Assembly (NCBI GenBank): GCA_025201765.1
Contig: MU623643.1
Location: forward strand, 1-22,497
Direction of reading: 5' to 3'
Origin: Daldinia sp. FL1419
Lineage: Eukaryota > Ascomycota > Sordariomycetes > Xylariales > Hypoxylaceae
DNA length: 22,497 nucleotides
Part shown: positions 1 through 11,614 of the stretch, in pieces
Position numbering within the stretch: the first letter of the stretch is position 1
Layout: each line of letters opens with the position of its first letter
Notes under the pieces: model-generated
Seen by the model: only the letters and a program-made list of their open reading frames with translations
What the model was told of the DNA's origin: nothing
Database searches by the model: none
Made by a program: the position numbers and the translations under genes

Positions 1-959
1 TTTATTAATATTAATAAAAATATAATATAAAATTATAATAAATATATATTTATTATAAAATATATTTTTAAAAAAAATCTAAATTTATTTTTAAAAATAT
101 TATATAATTTTTTAATATAATTATTATTAATATTTCAAATTCTTTTAAAATATTTTATAATAATAAATAAACATATTTTATTAAGAATATATTTTAAGGA
201 AATTATAAAATAAATTAATATTTATTAATTATTAATAAATATAAAAATTTGGTTTTAAAGGATTTTTTTTTATATAAATAATAATACTATTAAAAAGGAA
301 AAATTATAACCTTTTATTAATTAATTTCCTTTATTTATTCCAATATTTGGGAATAATGTTATAATTATATATAAATTATTTAGTAATAATTTAGAAAATC
401 TAAAATTATTTTCTGGGATTAGAAGAGGGGATTGGGCTAATATAAGGCTTATATTATATTTAAGGTTATAACTTAAATTATATTCTTATTATATAAGATA
501 AATAAGGTAAATTAAAAGGAATAAAAATAATAATAATTAAGTAAATATTAAAGGTTTTTATTAAAAAAAAGATTTAGAAAAGATATTAAATATTAATTAA
601 TTCTTTTATTAAAATTATTTTAATTAATTAGAAAATTTTTAAATTCCTTAAAGATTATAATAAAATCCTATAAAATAAAGATAAAATAATAATTAATATA
701 ATAAAATTATAGTTAGGGGGAAAAGGGATTATAAAGTAGGTCCTATTTAAATTATTAATAAAATATTAAGAATAAAAAAGGGATTAAATAATAATGGTTA
801 TAAGGTAAAAGATATATATTATATAAAATAAGAAAGATTATAAAAGGTAATATTTAATTATTTTATTTATATAATTTAATAAATAGATATTTGTAGGTTG
901 TAAGTTGTTAGTTATTATTATTATATAAATATCATTATTTAAATAATTATTCTTATATT
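1..959. other. AT-rich degenerate DNA, no gene
   Basis: The first 60 bases contain no G or C. Plus-strand G clearly exceeds C in 400-900. A segment at 417-451 (GGATTAGAAGAGGG then CTAATATAAGG) resembles 7740-7775 and may be a mutated copy of the same LTR-like sequence. No open reading frame of meaningful length is present. Origin beyond repeat debris cannot be stated. Confidence 0.5.
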
Positions 960-1915
960 AAGATATATTAATTTTTTTTTAATATTAATTATTAATATTT
1001 TTTATATTAATATATTAGACCATTTAAATTTTATAATTTTTAATTTATTTAAATTTTATTATAATAATTTGCTTATAAATATAAAATTATTAAATATTTT
1101 TATATAATTAATATTTAATTTTTTTATATAAATGTTTTTTTATATTAATATTATTTATAAAGTAATTTTAATTAATTTTGGTATGTTGGTGAAATTATTT
1201 ATAATAAATTTTTTAAAATATTTTTTATATTTAATTAATATTTTATTAGGTATGTGTATATGCGAGGAATTTAGGTTTGTAATTTCAAAATTTCTTATTA
1301 CCTATAATGCTTAAATTACTTTTTATTTAAAGATTATATTTGTAAAAATGATGTTTATTTATTTTATAACCTTATAATTAAATTAATTAATGAATATTAT
1401 ATTTTGGAAGGGTAGGTATTTTATTAATTTATAAAGTATATTTATACTTTTTATTTGAGTAGTATTTATATTATTAAATAAGATATAATTTTATATTTAT
1501 ATTGAATTTTTTAGTTAAGATATTATAAGGATAGATATTAAAAATGAGTATAATAATAAGGATAATAATTTGAAAAGGTGTATATCTTAAAGGTTGGATA
1601 ATATTAAATAATAATTATTTATTATAAGGGTAGTTGGAAATGTAATGTTAATATTGTTTATATTGTTATGATAAAAGTTTCTAAATTATTATAATAGTAA
1701 TTTTTTTAATTTTATTAATTTGTATTATTAATTATTTAATAATATTAATTAGTGTTGGTAGGTATGTATGTAAGGTAAAAGTAAAATAATAATAAAGTAA
1801 ATAATAATAGGGGTGAAATTGGTATATTATAGTAGTTTAAAGAAGAAAGTTATTTAGGAGAGATAGATATGAAATTTATTCTTATATAATAATAGATACA
1901 TAAGTATTTCTTAAG
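960..1915. other. G-skewed AT-rich repeat debris
   Basis: A stretch at about 970-1035 (AATATTAATTATTAATATTTTT followed by TTAATATATTA) resembles family R at 11445 and 21770. From about 1380 to 1900 C is almost absent on the plus strand while G is frequent. The 60-codon plus-strand frame at 1132-1314 is composition-driven (Ile, Leu, Phe, Asn, Tyr) and is not credible as a gene. The skew suggests an element lying on the minus strand, but no domain could be read. Confidence 0.45.
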
Positions 1916-1952
1916 GGTTGTATGCCAGACTGAGGATATAAGTCATACAACC
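1916..1952. other. Hairpin in a small GC island at a skew reversal
   Basis: GGTTGTATG (1916-1924) pairs with CATACAACC (1944-1952), a perfect 9-bp stem with a 19-nt loop. The loop keeps C and G residues that are rare on both sides. G-rich plus-strand sequence lies to the left and C-rich to the right. It may be a junction between two elements in opposite orientation. Confidence 0.55.
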
Positions 1953-2133
1953 ATTAATATAAAAATAAGAATACCTATAATTTTATTTTAAAAATATTAT
2001 TTTCTTTATAAAAATTAAATTATAATAATTACATATTTATTTCAATTATCTATCAATTAATAAACTATATATCTTATTAGATAAAATAGGTTACAATATT
2101 AATATTAATAATATTAAAAAAATTAATAAATTT

Positions 2134-4705
2134 TGTTACCATTGCCAAATTAAGGGTAAAATTCCATAATAATTTAAGTTTAATTTAAAAAACCCTAATC
2201 TAAACTTCAATTATAAAATGATTGTTAATATTATATATTTTAATAAATATCTTATTTTACATATAATCAATATAGTTATTAAATTCCAAATAGTATGATT
2301 CATAAAGATGATTTTAATTAAAGAAATTTAAGAAATATTTAAATAATATTAAATTAATATTTATTTTAGATTTCCTAATATAATTATTTATAATATTAAT
2401 ATTAATTTTAATAGTATTAAATTTAGAAATGAAACATATATTGTAAGAATCTTTTATTATTAAATATTAATAAAAGTTTATTAATTTATTGGTAAAATAA
2501 AAGAATATTATGGCCCTATTTATAAAACTTATAAAATCATTATAGATAAATTTTAAAATTCCAATTTAAAAATATTATAATTATAAATGATTATTAAAGT
2601 AGTAAATAATATTATTAATTTAAATAACCTAATCCTTATTTTTTTAATTTTTAATATATATTTTAAAATTAATATAAATTTATTACCTACTCCTTTTCAG
2701 ATTATAAAAACATAAATTATTTAAAAGGTAATAATTAAAATTAAAAAGATTAAATTATAATAATTAATTAAAAATGTTTTGAATATAAGGAATAGTTTAA
2801 ATATTTAAAAAACTTTATTTATATTATTCCTAATAAACAATAAAATTCTAATTTATTAAAAAAAAGGTGGTTAAAAAGGTTTTTATAAAATAATTATAAT
2901 TATTAATAAAAATATAACTATTATTTTAAATATATTTAATAAAATATTTATATTTAAGAACTTTTATATTAAACCTTTTATACAATTAAAAGAAACATTT
3001 ATATTTATTAAATAATTAAGGTTTAAATTATTTAAATTTAATTTTAACCTTAATAATTATAAATTTATTTTAAAAGAAAAACTTATATATATTAATGATT
3101 TTTTTTATGTGGTTATGGTATATCTTTTTAATAAAGAATGGATTAATTTTATTTTAATTTTTTAATTATAAATAAATAGAAAGATAATTATATTTGGAAA
3201 GTCATATAAAATATTAAATTTAAAAGAGTTAAATATCTTATTTGAGGATGGTATTTTATAATTAAAGATGTATAATTTAATAATATATTAAGGTATTATA
3301 TTATTTAAATTATGAATAATTTATGAAATTAAGGATAAAAATATTCCCTTTTTATATGAGAAGTTAAGATTAATAATTTAAAATTATAATAATTTTAATA
3401 AAAAATTTATTATAATTTATGTACTTATTATTTAAAAAATTAATTAATATTTTATATTAATTTTAAAATTATTTCTATATTAATAAAAAATAAAAATTAT
3501 AATATAAAATATTAATATAATAAATAATTTACATATACCTACTAACCAAATTAAAAAATAAATATTTTAAAAAAATATTATTATATATCATAAAACTACT
3601 ATATAGATTTATTAAATTTAATATATATTAATTTAAAATTTATTTTTAATACCATTAATGTAAATTATATATAAAATTTTTAACATTTAACCCCTATTTA
3701 CTAATTACTAATTTAAAACCTTTTAGAATTATCAATCTACAAATAAATAATATCTTTAATATTAATATTATAAAATTCCTTACAATTAAAAATAAAGTAT
3801 TTAATAAAATTAATATTAAAGTATATCCTTAAAAAATATTAAATAAAGGAATAAAAGACTTTAATAACATTTATATCACAATTTATAATAATAATTACAG
3901 AATTTTAACTATTTAAAAAGGTTAAATTAAAAAATTTAAATCATTAAATATTAAAATTATGGATATAATTAATAAATTTGTGGAATAAAGGGCTTAAAAA
4001 ATTTATATTATTTTTATATATTAATTTAAAGCAACTTTTAATTATTCAATTATTGTTTAATATTAAGAACCAAGAATTAAGGAAACCAAAACTCTAAACA
4101 CTAAAATCACCTGGCAAATGAATAATAAAACCTATAAATTCAAATATGTTAAATTAAATCCCTAAAATCTTTATTTATATATCTTCATTAATAATTTATT
4201 TATAAATAATAAAGACCTTAATTTACAAATTAAATACATCATTATTTTAAATAATGAAAAATTAATAGATTAGGATAATAAAATCAAAATTACTAATAAT
4301 ATAATCTATTAATTATTTATTAAATATAAATATATTATTCATAATATACTTACCAATAAAATATACAATATAATTTAAGGTTTTAATATAAAATATATTA
4401 TACATTATACTATCAACATTATACTAGAATGTTTCTTACTTTTTAAAGTTTTTTTTATTCTTTATACCAATTTATTCTTCTTATATCAATACTTAATACA
4501 AATAAGTACTACTAATAAAAAAAAATTAATAATAAATTTTATAATTTTAAAACAATTATATAAGAATAGGGAAATAAATAATATTTATTGGATTTATAAA
4601 ATTTATAACCTAATTAATATTATAATAAAAACCTCCCCTAATAAAATTATAAAAATATTAATAAAAAATAACTAAATTAATTTATATTTAAAAGATTAAA
4701 TAAAA
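2134..4705 (+). pseudogene. Broken copia gag-pol remnant
   Basis: At 2134-2178 the codons read C-Y-H-C-Q-I-K-G followed by stops, resembling a CCHC knuckle but lacking the H and last C. At 3740-3751 the frame reads Q-I-N-N where fungal copia reverse transcriptases have Q-T-D-D; each change is a C-to-T or G-to-A transition. Around 3975-4060 an E*RA*KIYI segment matches the conserved EQRARGAYIA-type region. At 4139-4260 the frame reads KYVKLNP*NLYLYIF then INNKDLNLQIKYIII, matching the RNase H block with SFANNKDLSSQIGY. At about 4558-4700 an NREINNIYWI segment matches the pol C-terminal REI-x-x-x-x-WI block. The integrase region (about 2200-2800) is not confidently readable. Domain identity is from family knowledge; all motifs were read by eye. 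Confidence 0.8.
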
Positions 4706-4739
4706 TAAAAAATTAATAATAATTCACAACCTATTATTT

Positions 4740-4974
4740 ACAAAAAAAATAAAATAAATAATAATTATATATTATTAAATATTATAAATCTTTATAATAA
4801 ATAAAAGAAATATTATATAATTAATATATTATATATATAAAGGTTTTAAACCTATTAAGTTTAAAGTAGATAACTTTCTTTTTTAAGATTTATAAATATA
4901 TAAATCTTATTGTATTGTTTTACTTGTTATTTGCTTTCGCTGTTATTTCTCTTATACGTACGTTTAGCCCAACA
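4740..4974 (+). repeat. Probable 3' LTR of the copia element (start uncertain)
   Basis: It follows the pol C-terminus and ends with CCCAACA. The last 45 bases keep CpG and CpA dinucleotides (TTTGCTTTCGCTG, ACGTACG) and are much less mutated than the rest. No second LTR was aligned, so the left edge at 4740 is a guess. Confidence 0.45.
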
Positions 4975-5198
4975 ATTATAAAAATAATTTATTTATTAAA
5001 GATAAAAAATTATATAAAAAGTATAATTATGCCTTTTTAATATAATTTTAAGAATTAATTATTAAAATTTTATTATAATTTTTCTAAAATTTTTAGGTTT
5101 TTAAAAAGATTTATTTATTTAATAAATTTTAAAAATATTAATATATTATAAAAAATATTTTTAAAAAAATTAAAATATATATAATTTTATATTATATA
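4975..5198 (+). repeat. Family X, copy 1 (partial)
   Basis: It aligns with 9302-9430: ATAATTTATTTATTAAAG/ATAATTTGTTCACCAAAA, CATAAAAAGTGTAAC/TATAAAAAGTATAAT, and ATTATTAAAATTTTATTATAATT in both. Matched differences are almost all C/T and G/A. The copy is bounded on the left by the copia LTR end and on the right by the TIR element. No coding sequence is visible. Confidence 0.65.
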
Positions 5199-5825
5199 AG
5201 AGCAACACTAGTCGGGCAGTAGGGGGCGTGATATTTGGGCAGTAGCCATATAATTTATGAGGCGTACCACAAATACGTACCTTTATATACAATTTTAGTA
5301 ATAGTTTTTTATATTAAAAGTAAATCCTTTTAATTTAATATGTAGTAGGAATATGTAATAGGAATTATTTTGAAGGACCTTAATAGATTTTTAAGAGTTG
5401 CTTTCCTGCTTGATCAATTTAAGTTATAGATAGTTCTTTAGAGATTGTTTCTATATAACTTTATATAAATAATATATATGCTTTTAGATTTATAACCTTA
5501 TCGTACGTGTTACCATTATAAAATAATCATATATAGTAATTTATTTTTTTAATTATTTTGATATTTTTATTAAAATATAGTTACCTTGTATCTTCAAGCT
5601 TATACAGCTTCTGGTTGCTATAGGTTAAGTAATTAAAATGTAGGGCATATCCTGCAAGAACTATTGGAGCTCCTATTTATCTTCTTTAAAGAATTAAAAT
5701 CCCAAGGAAGTATAAAAAAATACCAGGAAGTATGTATTGAAAAGTACGTACCCCTTGGGGACCTCACTTCTTTTGTAGCTATTGCCCGAATATCACGCCC
5801 CCTACTGCCCGATTAATGTTACTCT
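5199..5825. mobile_element. 627-bp TIR element (MITE-like, TA target site)
   Basis: The left end AGAGCAACACTAGTCGGGC (5199) and the right end, read inverted as AGAGTAACATTAATCGGGC (from 5825), are 48-bp terminal inverted repeats with five differences, all transitions. TA flanks both ends (5197-5198 and 5826-5827), as in the Tc1/mariner-pogo superfamily. GGGCAGTAG occurs twice within the left TIR, which could be paired transposase-binding sites. No transposase reading frame is present, so it would depend on a helper. Superfamily assignment rests on TIR and TA only. Confidence 0.8.
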
Positions 5826-6617
5826 TATATAATATGATATTAAAATATTATAATAATTTTTAATAAAAAAATTAAAATATTAAAAGAAATTTAATAATAA
5901 AATAAAATTAAAAAATAATAAAATATCTATTAATATAAAAGAATTTTTTATTTAATATAATATATATATAAAAATAAAATAAACTTTTTAAAATAATATT
6001 AAATTATAAATATAATAAATATAATAATAATATATTATAATATTATAAAATATAAAGAAAATATATAAAAAAGATTGAGGTTAATTGGAAAAGGTTATAA
6101 ATTAGTAATGTTATTTTAAATTATTTTAAAAAAAAATATAATATTATAATATTAAAAGGAAGATTATAAAAATAAGAATAAATAATGGTTTTTTATAAAG
6201 GTATAAAGTTATTTATATATATTTATATTTTATATAAATTCTATATATTTTAATCCTTTTTAAAATAATCTTTTTATAATATAGTAATATTTTTATTATT
6301 TATTAAAAAAATAATAAAATTATTATAAATCTTATTATTATTCTATACCTAAATTATTACCATATTATTTCATAAAATTTAAATATTATAATATATTAAA
6401 TATTTTTTTATATTAAAGTTTAATTATTTTCATTAAAAGGTAAATTTTAATAAGAATATAGGATGAAATTAAAATTATAATAATATAATTTAATTAAATA
6501 AATAATAGATAGATTTTTTCTGGAATATGGTTCTTATTTAGAACAAATACCAAAAGATAGACCAGATACCTATAATATATTCTAGGTAGATTGGAGTAGT
6601 AATAAATAATAATAATA
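5826..6617 (-). repeat. Family X, copy 2 (inverted arm)
   Basis: In reverse complement it follows 6886-7620 and 8455-9260 through many landmarks, for example AAAAACCATTATTTATTCTTATTTTTATAA, TTTTATATATATATTATATTAAAT and AGAATATATTATAGGTATCTGG. It ends at the TIR element on the left and at the copia fragment on the right. No gene is visible. Confidence 0.75.
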
Positions 6618-6885
6618 ATATATTTAATTTATAAATTAAAATCTTTATTATTTATAAATAAATTATTAATGAAGATATATAAATATAAATTTTAGAAATT
6701 CAATTTAAATTTATAAATTTTATTATTTATTTACCAAATAATGCTAATATTTAAAGCCTTAATTTCCTTAATTTTTAATTTTTAATATTAAATAATTATT
6801 AAATAATTGAAAATTATTTTGGATTAATATATAAAAATAATATAAATCTTTCATATCTTTTATTTCATTAACTTATTATTATTAT
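6618..6885 (-). pseudogene. Copia RNase H fragment, inverted, between two X arms
   Basis: The reverse complement aligns with about 3985-4230 of the copia element, including the segment corresponding to TATATATCTTCATTAATAAT. It has lost more C and G than the 4-kb copy. It covers only part of the RNase H and upstream region and has no ends of its own, so it is a fragment rather than an element. Confidence 0.7.
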
Positions 6886-7692
6886 TATTTATTACTACTC
6901 CAATCTACCTAGAATATACTACAAATATCCAATCCATCTTTTAATATTTGTTTTAAGTAGGAATGGTATTTTAGAGAAAACTTATTTATTTGATTAAATT
7001 ATATTATTATTATTTTGATTTTATTTTATATTTTTATAAAAATTTATTTTCTAAGAGAAAGATTTAAATTTTAATATAGAAAAACATTTAATATACTATA
7101 ATACCTGAATTTTATAAATAATATAATAATAGTATGTATATAAATAATAAAAATATTAGTATGTTCTAAAAAGGTTATTTTAGGTAAAGGTTAAAATATA
7201 TATGATTTATATAAAATATAAATATATATAAATAATTTTATATTTTTATAAAAAGCCATTATTTATTCTTATTTTTATAAATTCTTTTTAATAGTATAAT
7301 ATTTTATTTATTTTTTAAAATTTTTTAAAATAGTATCATTAATTTATAACTTTTTCTAATTAATTTTACTTTTATTTATATATTTTATTTATATTTTGCG
7401 ATATTATAACATAATATTATTATATTTATTGCATTTATAGTTTAATGTTGTTTTGAAAAGTCTATTTTGCTTTTATATATATATTATATTAAATAAGAAA
7501 AAGTTAATATATTTATAGATATTTTATTATTCTTTTAATTTTATTTTAGTATGAAATTTCTTTTAATATTTTAATCCTTTTATTAAAAATTATCATAACA
7601 TTTTAGATTTAATTTAATATTTTAATATTATATTATATTAAAATTATAATTTTAATATAATTATATATTATAAAAGTTATTTGTTTATTAAT
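6886..7692 (+). repeat. Family X, copy 3 (right arm)
   Basis: It is the inverted partner of 5826-6617 and a direct partner of 8455-9320. It begins TTATTACTACTCCAATCTACC and runs to TTATTTGTTTATTAA, where copy 4 has TTGTTCACCAA. Sequence identity to copy 4 stops there and an LTR-like sequence starts. Confidence 0.75.
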
Positions 7693-8454
7693 GTTACAAA
7701 GTAAGTAGGGAAGAGTTCTATAGAAGGGAGCTTGGATCAGGATTAGAAGAGGGTTATGTGACTAACCTAAGGGCTACTTTTCTAACCCTTTAAAAGTATA
7801 GGAATGGTATTCCTTTATTCCCTTAAAAAATATAAGAACAATATTCCCCTATCCCTTTAAAAAATACAAAAATGTATATTAATAATTCAAATATATAAAA
7901 CTTTCAAAACTCTTAAAATAAAATTATTAATAATTAATTTAAATTATATAAAATAATTTCTTAAAATTAAATTAAATTATAATATTAATTTTATTTTTTT
8001 AAAACTAAAATCTTAATTTATAATAATTTAATTATTTTTTAATTAAAATTAAAAATTTAATTTAAATATATAAATAATTAAATATAAATAATAATCCTGC
8101 TTATTTAATATTTTTTAATAATAATAATAAAAAAATCTTTTACTAATTACTTTAATAAATTAAATCTTTAATTTATTAAAATCCCCAATAAAATCCTTAA
8201 AAATTAAATTATTCAAGTAATAAAAAAATTCTGTTATTTATTAATAAATTTATATAATAATATATTTTGAATGAAAAATATAATTATATTAATTACTTTA
8301 TAAAATATAATCAATAATTTCTAAATATATATTAACCTTTTAAAAATTATTGATTAATAGTAAATAAGAATAATAATTTTTATGGAATAAGGGTTTAAAT
8401 TAATAAATCCTTTAATAAAAAGATATTAATTCAAGGTTTTTAAAATATATAATA
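7693..8454. mobile_element. Possible LTR-type insertion and AT-rich debris
   Basis: Sequence unlike family X begins abruptly with TGTTACAAAGTAAGTAGGG, a plausible LTR start of Ty3/gypsy type. The first 200 bases keep more G and C (GGATTAGAAGAGGG, GACTAACC) and include ATTCCTTTATTCCC-like near repeats. No matching 3' end, second LTR or coding domain was found. 7870-8454 is AT-rich with C exceeding G and no recognisable gene. Confidence 0.35.
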
Positions 8455-9430
8455 AGATTTTATTATTATTTATTACTATCCTGATTTACCTAGAATATAT
8501 TACAGGTATCTGGTCCATCTTTTAACATTTATTCCAGGTAGGAACCGTGTTCTGGAAAAAACCTATTTATTACTTATTTAATTAAATTATATTATTATAA
8601 TTTTATTTTTATTTTATATTTTTATTTTAATTTATTTTTTAATAAAAATAATTAAATTTTAATATAAAAGAATATTTTATGCGTTATAATATCTGAATTT
8701 TATGAAGTGATATGGTGGTGGTTTGGGTGTGGGGTAATGATAAGGTTTAAAATAATTTTATTATTCTTTTTAATAAATAATAAAAATATTATTGTATTAT
8801 AAAGAAGTTGTCCCAGGGGAGGGTTGGGATATATATAATTTATATAAGGTATAAATATATATAAATAATTTTATATTTTTATAAAAAGTTATTATTTATT
8901 CTTATTTTTATAATTTCTTTTAATATTATAATATTATATTTATTTTTTAAAATGGTTTAAAATGATGTTATTAATTTATAGCCTTTTATAACTAATTTTA
9001 ATTCTTTTTATATGTTTTATTTATGTTTTGCAATATTGTAATATAATGTTATTATGTTTGTTATGTTTACAATCCAATGCTATTTTGAAAACCCTATTTT
9101 ATTTTTATATATATATTATATTAAATAAAAAAAATCTACATATTTATTGGTATTTTATTATTTCTTTAATTTTATTTTATTATTGATTTTCTTTAAATAT
9201 TTTAATCCCTTTATTGGATATTATTATAATATCTTAAATTTAATATAATATTTTAATATTATATTATATTGGGATTATAATCTCAATATAGTTATATATT
9301 ATAAAGATAATTTGTTCACCAAAAACAAGAAACCACATAAAAAGTGTAACTATACCTTTCCAACGCAATTTCAGAAATCAATTATTAAAACTTTATTATA
9401 ATTCTTTTAGGATTTTTAAGCCTTTAAAAA
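8455..9430 (+). repeat. Family X, copy 4 (best preserved)
   Basis: This copy keeps C and G where the others have T and A, for example GTATCTGGTCCATC, GGAACCGTGTTCTGG (near 8541) and CCCAGGGGAGGG (near 8812). It continues past the breakpoint of copy 3 into TTGTTCACCAAAAACAAG and the segment shared with 4975-5110. It has no long reading frame. The family is unidentified; it could be a long LTR or an untranslated part of a larger element. Confidence 0.7.
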
Positions 9431-10463
9431 ACTTATTAAAAACTTATTATTAATATTTAATAATTATTTTTATTATATTTAATCCTTTATTTATTAAATT
9501 TATAATTTTTATACATTTCAATAATCTTAAAAGAATTATTTATTTTAATATCACCAATATTATAATTATTTTATAATATAATTTTATTTTATATTTATTT
9601 TATTAATATTTATTAATTATAATATAAAATTTATAAGGAAATTAATTTAAAAAAAAAGCATATATATATTATTTTATTTTTAATAATTTATATTATTTTT
9701 ATATATTATTATTATAATAATTTTTTATTTAAAAAGTTTAATTAATATTAAATATTTTATTATTTTTTAATAATAATTTATTATAAATTATTAATAATTT
9801 CCTAATATATGTAAATTTAAATCTTAATAAATATAATTTTTTTTAAAAAACATATTTACCTTTATTTAAAATTCCTTAATATATATAACCAAAAAGAACG
9901 AAGAAGAGGATAAAGAAGTAAATATAAAAAAAGACAATTCTAATAAGTATAATTTGGAATAGGTGTAGAACAATTTCAAATAAATATAATACTTTTAAAA
10001 GACTTTATTAATATATTATTACCTATATTTTTCTATTTAATTATAAATTTTTCCTCTTTAATATAAGATTTTTAAAAATATTTATATTAGGTAAATTATA
10101 ATATTATTCTATATATAAATAATTAAACCTATTTAAAAAACCAATAGGTTATTAATAGGATTTCATCAAAATTAAATAATATTCTTTTATAATTTATATT
10201 AATTAAAAAAATTTTTAAAATTAAATTTTATTTAAAATAAGCCTATACCAAAACATATTTAAAACATTTAAAAATTGTATACCATATTATTTCCCTTTCA
10301 CCACATTTACACCTAAAAGTATTTATTTCAAAAACCCTTCTACTAAACAAAAAAGCCTTCAATCCTATTTTCTCAATATATATCTATAATAATACCAACA
10401 TTTTGTACTTCCACAAATTAAAATATTAATCATTAATTTTTATATTAAAGAATAATATAGTTA
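9431..10463. other. AT-rich unassigned DNA, C-skewed at the right
   Basis: 9431-9890 is almost pure A and T. 9890-10000 has a purine-rich stretch (AAGAACGAAGAAGAGG). 10240-10420 has many more C than G. Short readable strings occur but no domain was recognised. It lies immediately left of the TIR element at 10464. Confidence 0.4.
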
Positions 10464-11221
10464 TGGGACAAAAAAACTGCACATTTCAAATTTTATACCC
10501 TTAACATTCAAACTTAAATAACTTAATATAGAAAATAGATAAAATTGATTGGTTTTTTGTTTTAAGTTATTTAATTAATATGATATTTACTTTTGATTTT
10601 CTATATTTATTAATATATAAGATTGATATTAAAATAGTTGATATAAGTAGGTTTAATTTTTTGAATAAAATATAATTTAACATAAAGTTACATATGATAC
10701 AAAATAAATTTGGAAAAATCATAAACATAAATCATAAGTAATTATATATATAAAACAACTTTCTGTAGGATTTTAGGTATAGAATTCAGTAAGTTATGAG
10801 CTTTTGAAATATATATATTTTAGGGATTTTGATAAAAAAATCTACGTTTTTCCATAAAACATACCATATTCAATTAAATATAATTCAACCAATCTAAATT
10901 CTTTTAATGAAAAAATTTTATATATATATATAAATAAATACTTAAATTTCATATAAATATATTTTTTAAAATTTAAAAATAAATTTTTAAGGTTTAAAAT
11001 AATTTCTATATTTTATTTAAAATTTATTATGTAATAACCTATTTTTTATAATTTTTCTATTAATTCTTTTCAAAAATTAAATTTATAAAGAAAATCTATA
11101 ATAAATTTTAATATAATTATATATATATATATATATTATTAATATATATATGTTATGATATTAAAAGGAATTATTGAAGCTGTATATATATAAATTTGAG
11201 GTGTGCGGTTTTTTTGTCCCA
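10464..11221. mobile_element. 758-bp TIR element flanked by TA
   Basis: The left end TGGGACAAAAAAACTGCACA (10464) and the right end, inverted, TGGGACAAAAAAACCGCACA (from 11221) form TIRs of about 30 bp continuing into CAAATTT. The differences are transitions. TA flanks both ends (10462-10463 and 11222-11223), fitting the Tc1/mariner superfamily. The interior is AT-rich with CA and TG still common, and holds no transposase frame, so the element is non-autonomous or deleted. It is unrelated in TIR sequence to the 5.2-kb element. Confidence 0.8.
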
Positions 11222-11614
11222 TAATTGTAGTTCTAAGGAGGAGATAAGGTCTTTATAAAATAATATCTATAACCTAATCTATGTTTTTCTTATTTCATTA
11301 GTTGCGCCATAATCCTAATTGACCAATTAATTCCTAGAGAAATCCCCCATAATTTCGGATGTTTTCAGTTATTGTACAATAATTTCTGATTGGAAATATA
11401 TATAACTTATTTTAAAAAATCACAAATTTGGTTATTTTTTAAATAATATTAATTATTAATATTTTTAAGTAGGTTTTAAATTAATATATTAAATTAAAAT
11501 GGTTGAAGATTTTTTTTATATTTTGTACGCGCGCCTGTAACTTCTTGTGGTATATAGTTTTTTTAATTGAACAAAAGTTTATATTAACAAAATCCCCCTA
11601 TAAATTGTTTAATC
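11222..11614 (+). repeat. Family R repeat, better preserved copy
   Basis: From about 11270 it aligns with 21586-21960. It keeps TTGCGCCATAATCC, AAATCCCCCATAATTTCGG and GTACGCGCGCCTG, which are lost in the 21-kb copy. The TA-flanked TIR element appears to have inserted at its left side. No gene is visible. Confidence 0.65.

Larger units (their letters stand above)
1953..4974 (+). mobile_element. Decayed Ty1/copia-type LTR retrotransposon
   Basis: The plus strand carries, in copia order, a Gag zinc-knuckle-like trace (2134-2178), reverse transcriptase and RNase H traces (about 2900-4420) and a pol C-terminus (to about 4705). The sequence ends with TTTAGCCCAACA at 4974, which fits an LTR 3' terminus (…CA). 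The next base begins family X sequence, so the element appears inserted in an X copy. The 5' LTR and 5' boundary were not identified. All frames are broken by many stops and the element cannot encode proteins. Confidence 0.8.

Noticed and set aside
1132..1314. 60-codon plus-strand reading frame
   Set aside because: It consists almost entirely of Ile, Leu, Phe, Asn, Tyr and Lys from AT-rich sequence, with no motif.
1916..1952. Hairpin as a minimal LTR or a terminator
   Set aside because: TGTATG...CATACA is only about 33 bp, has no target duplication, and intrinsic terminators are not expected in a fungal nuclear genome.
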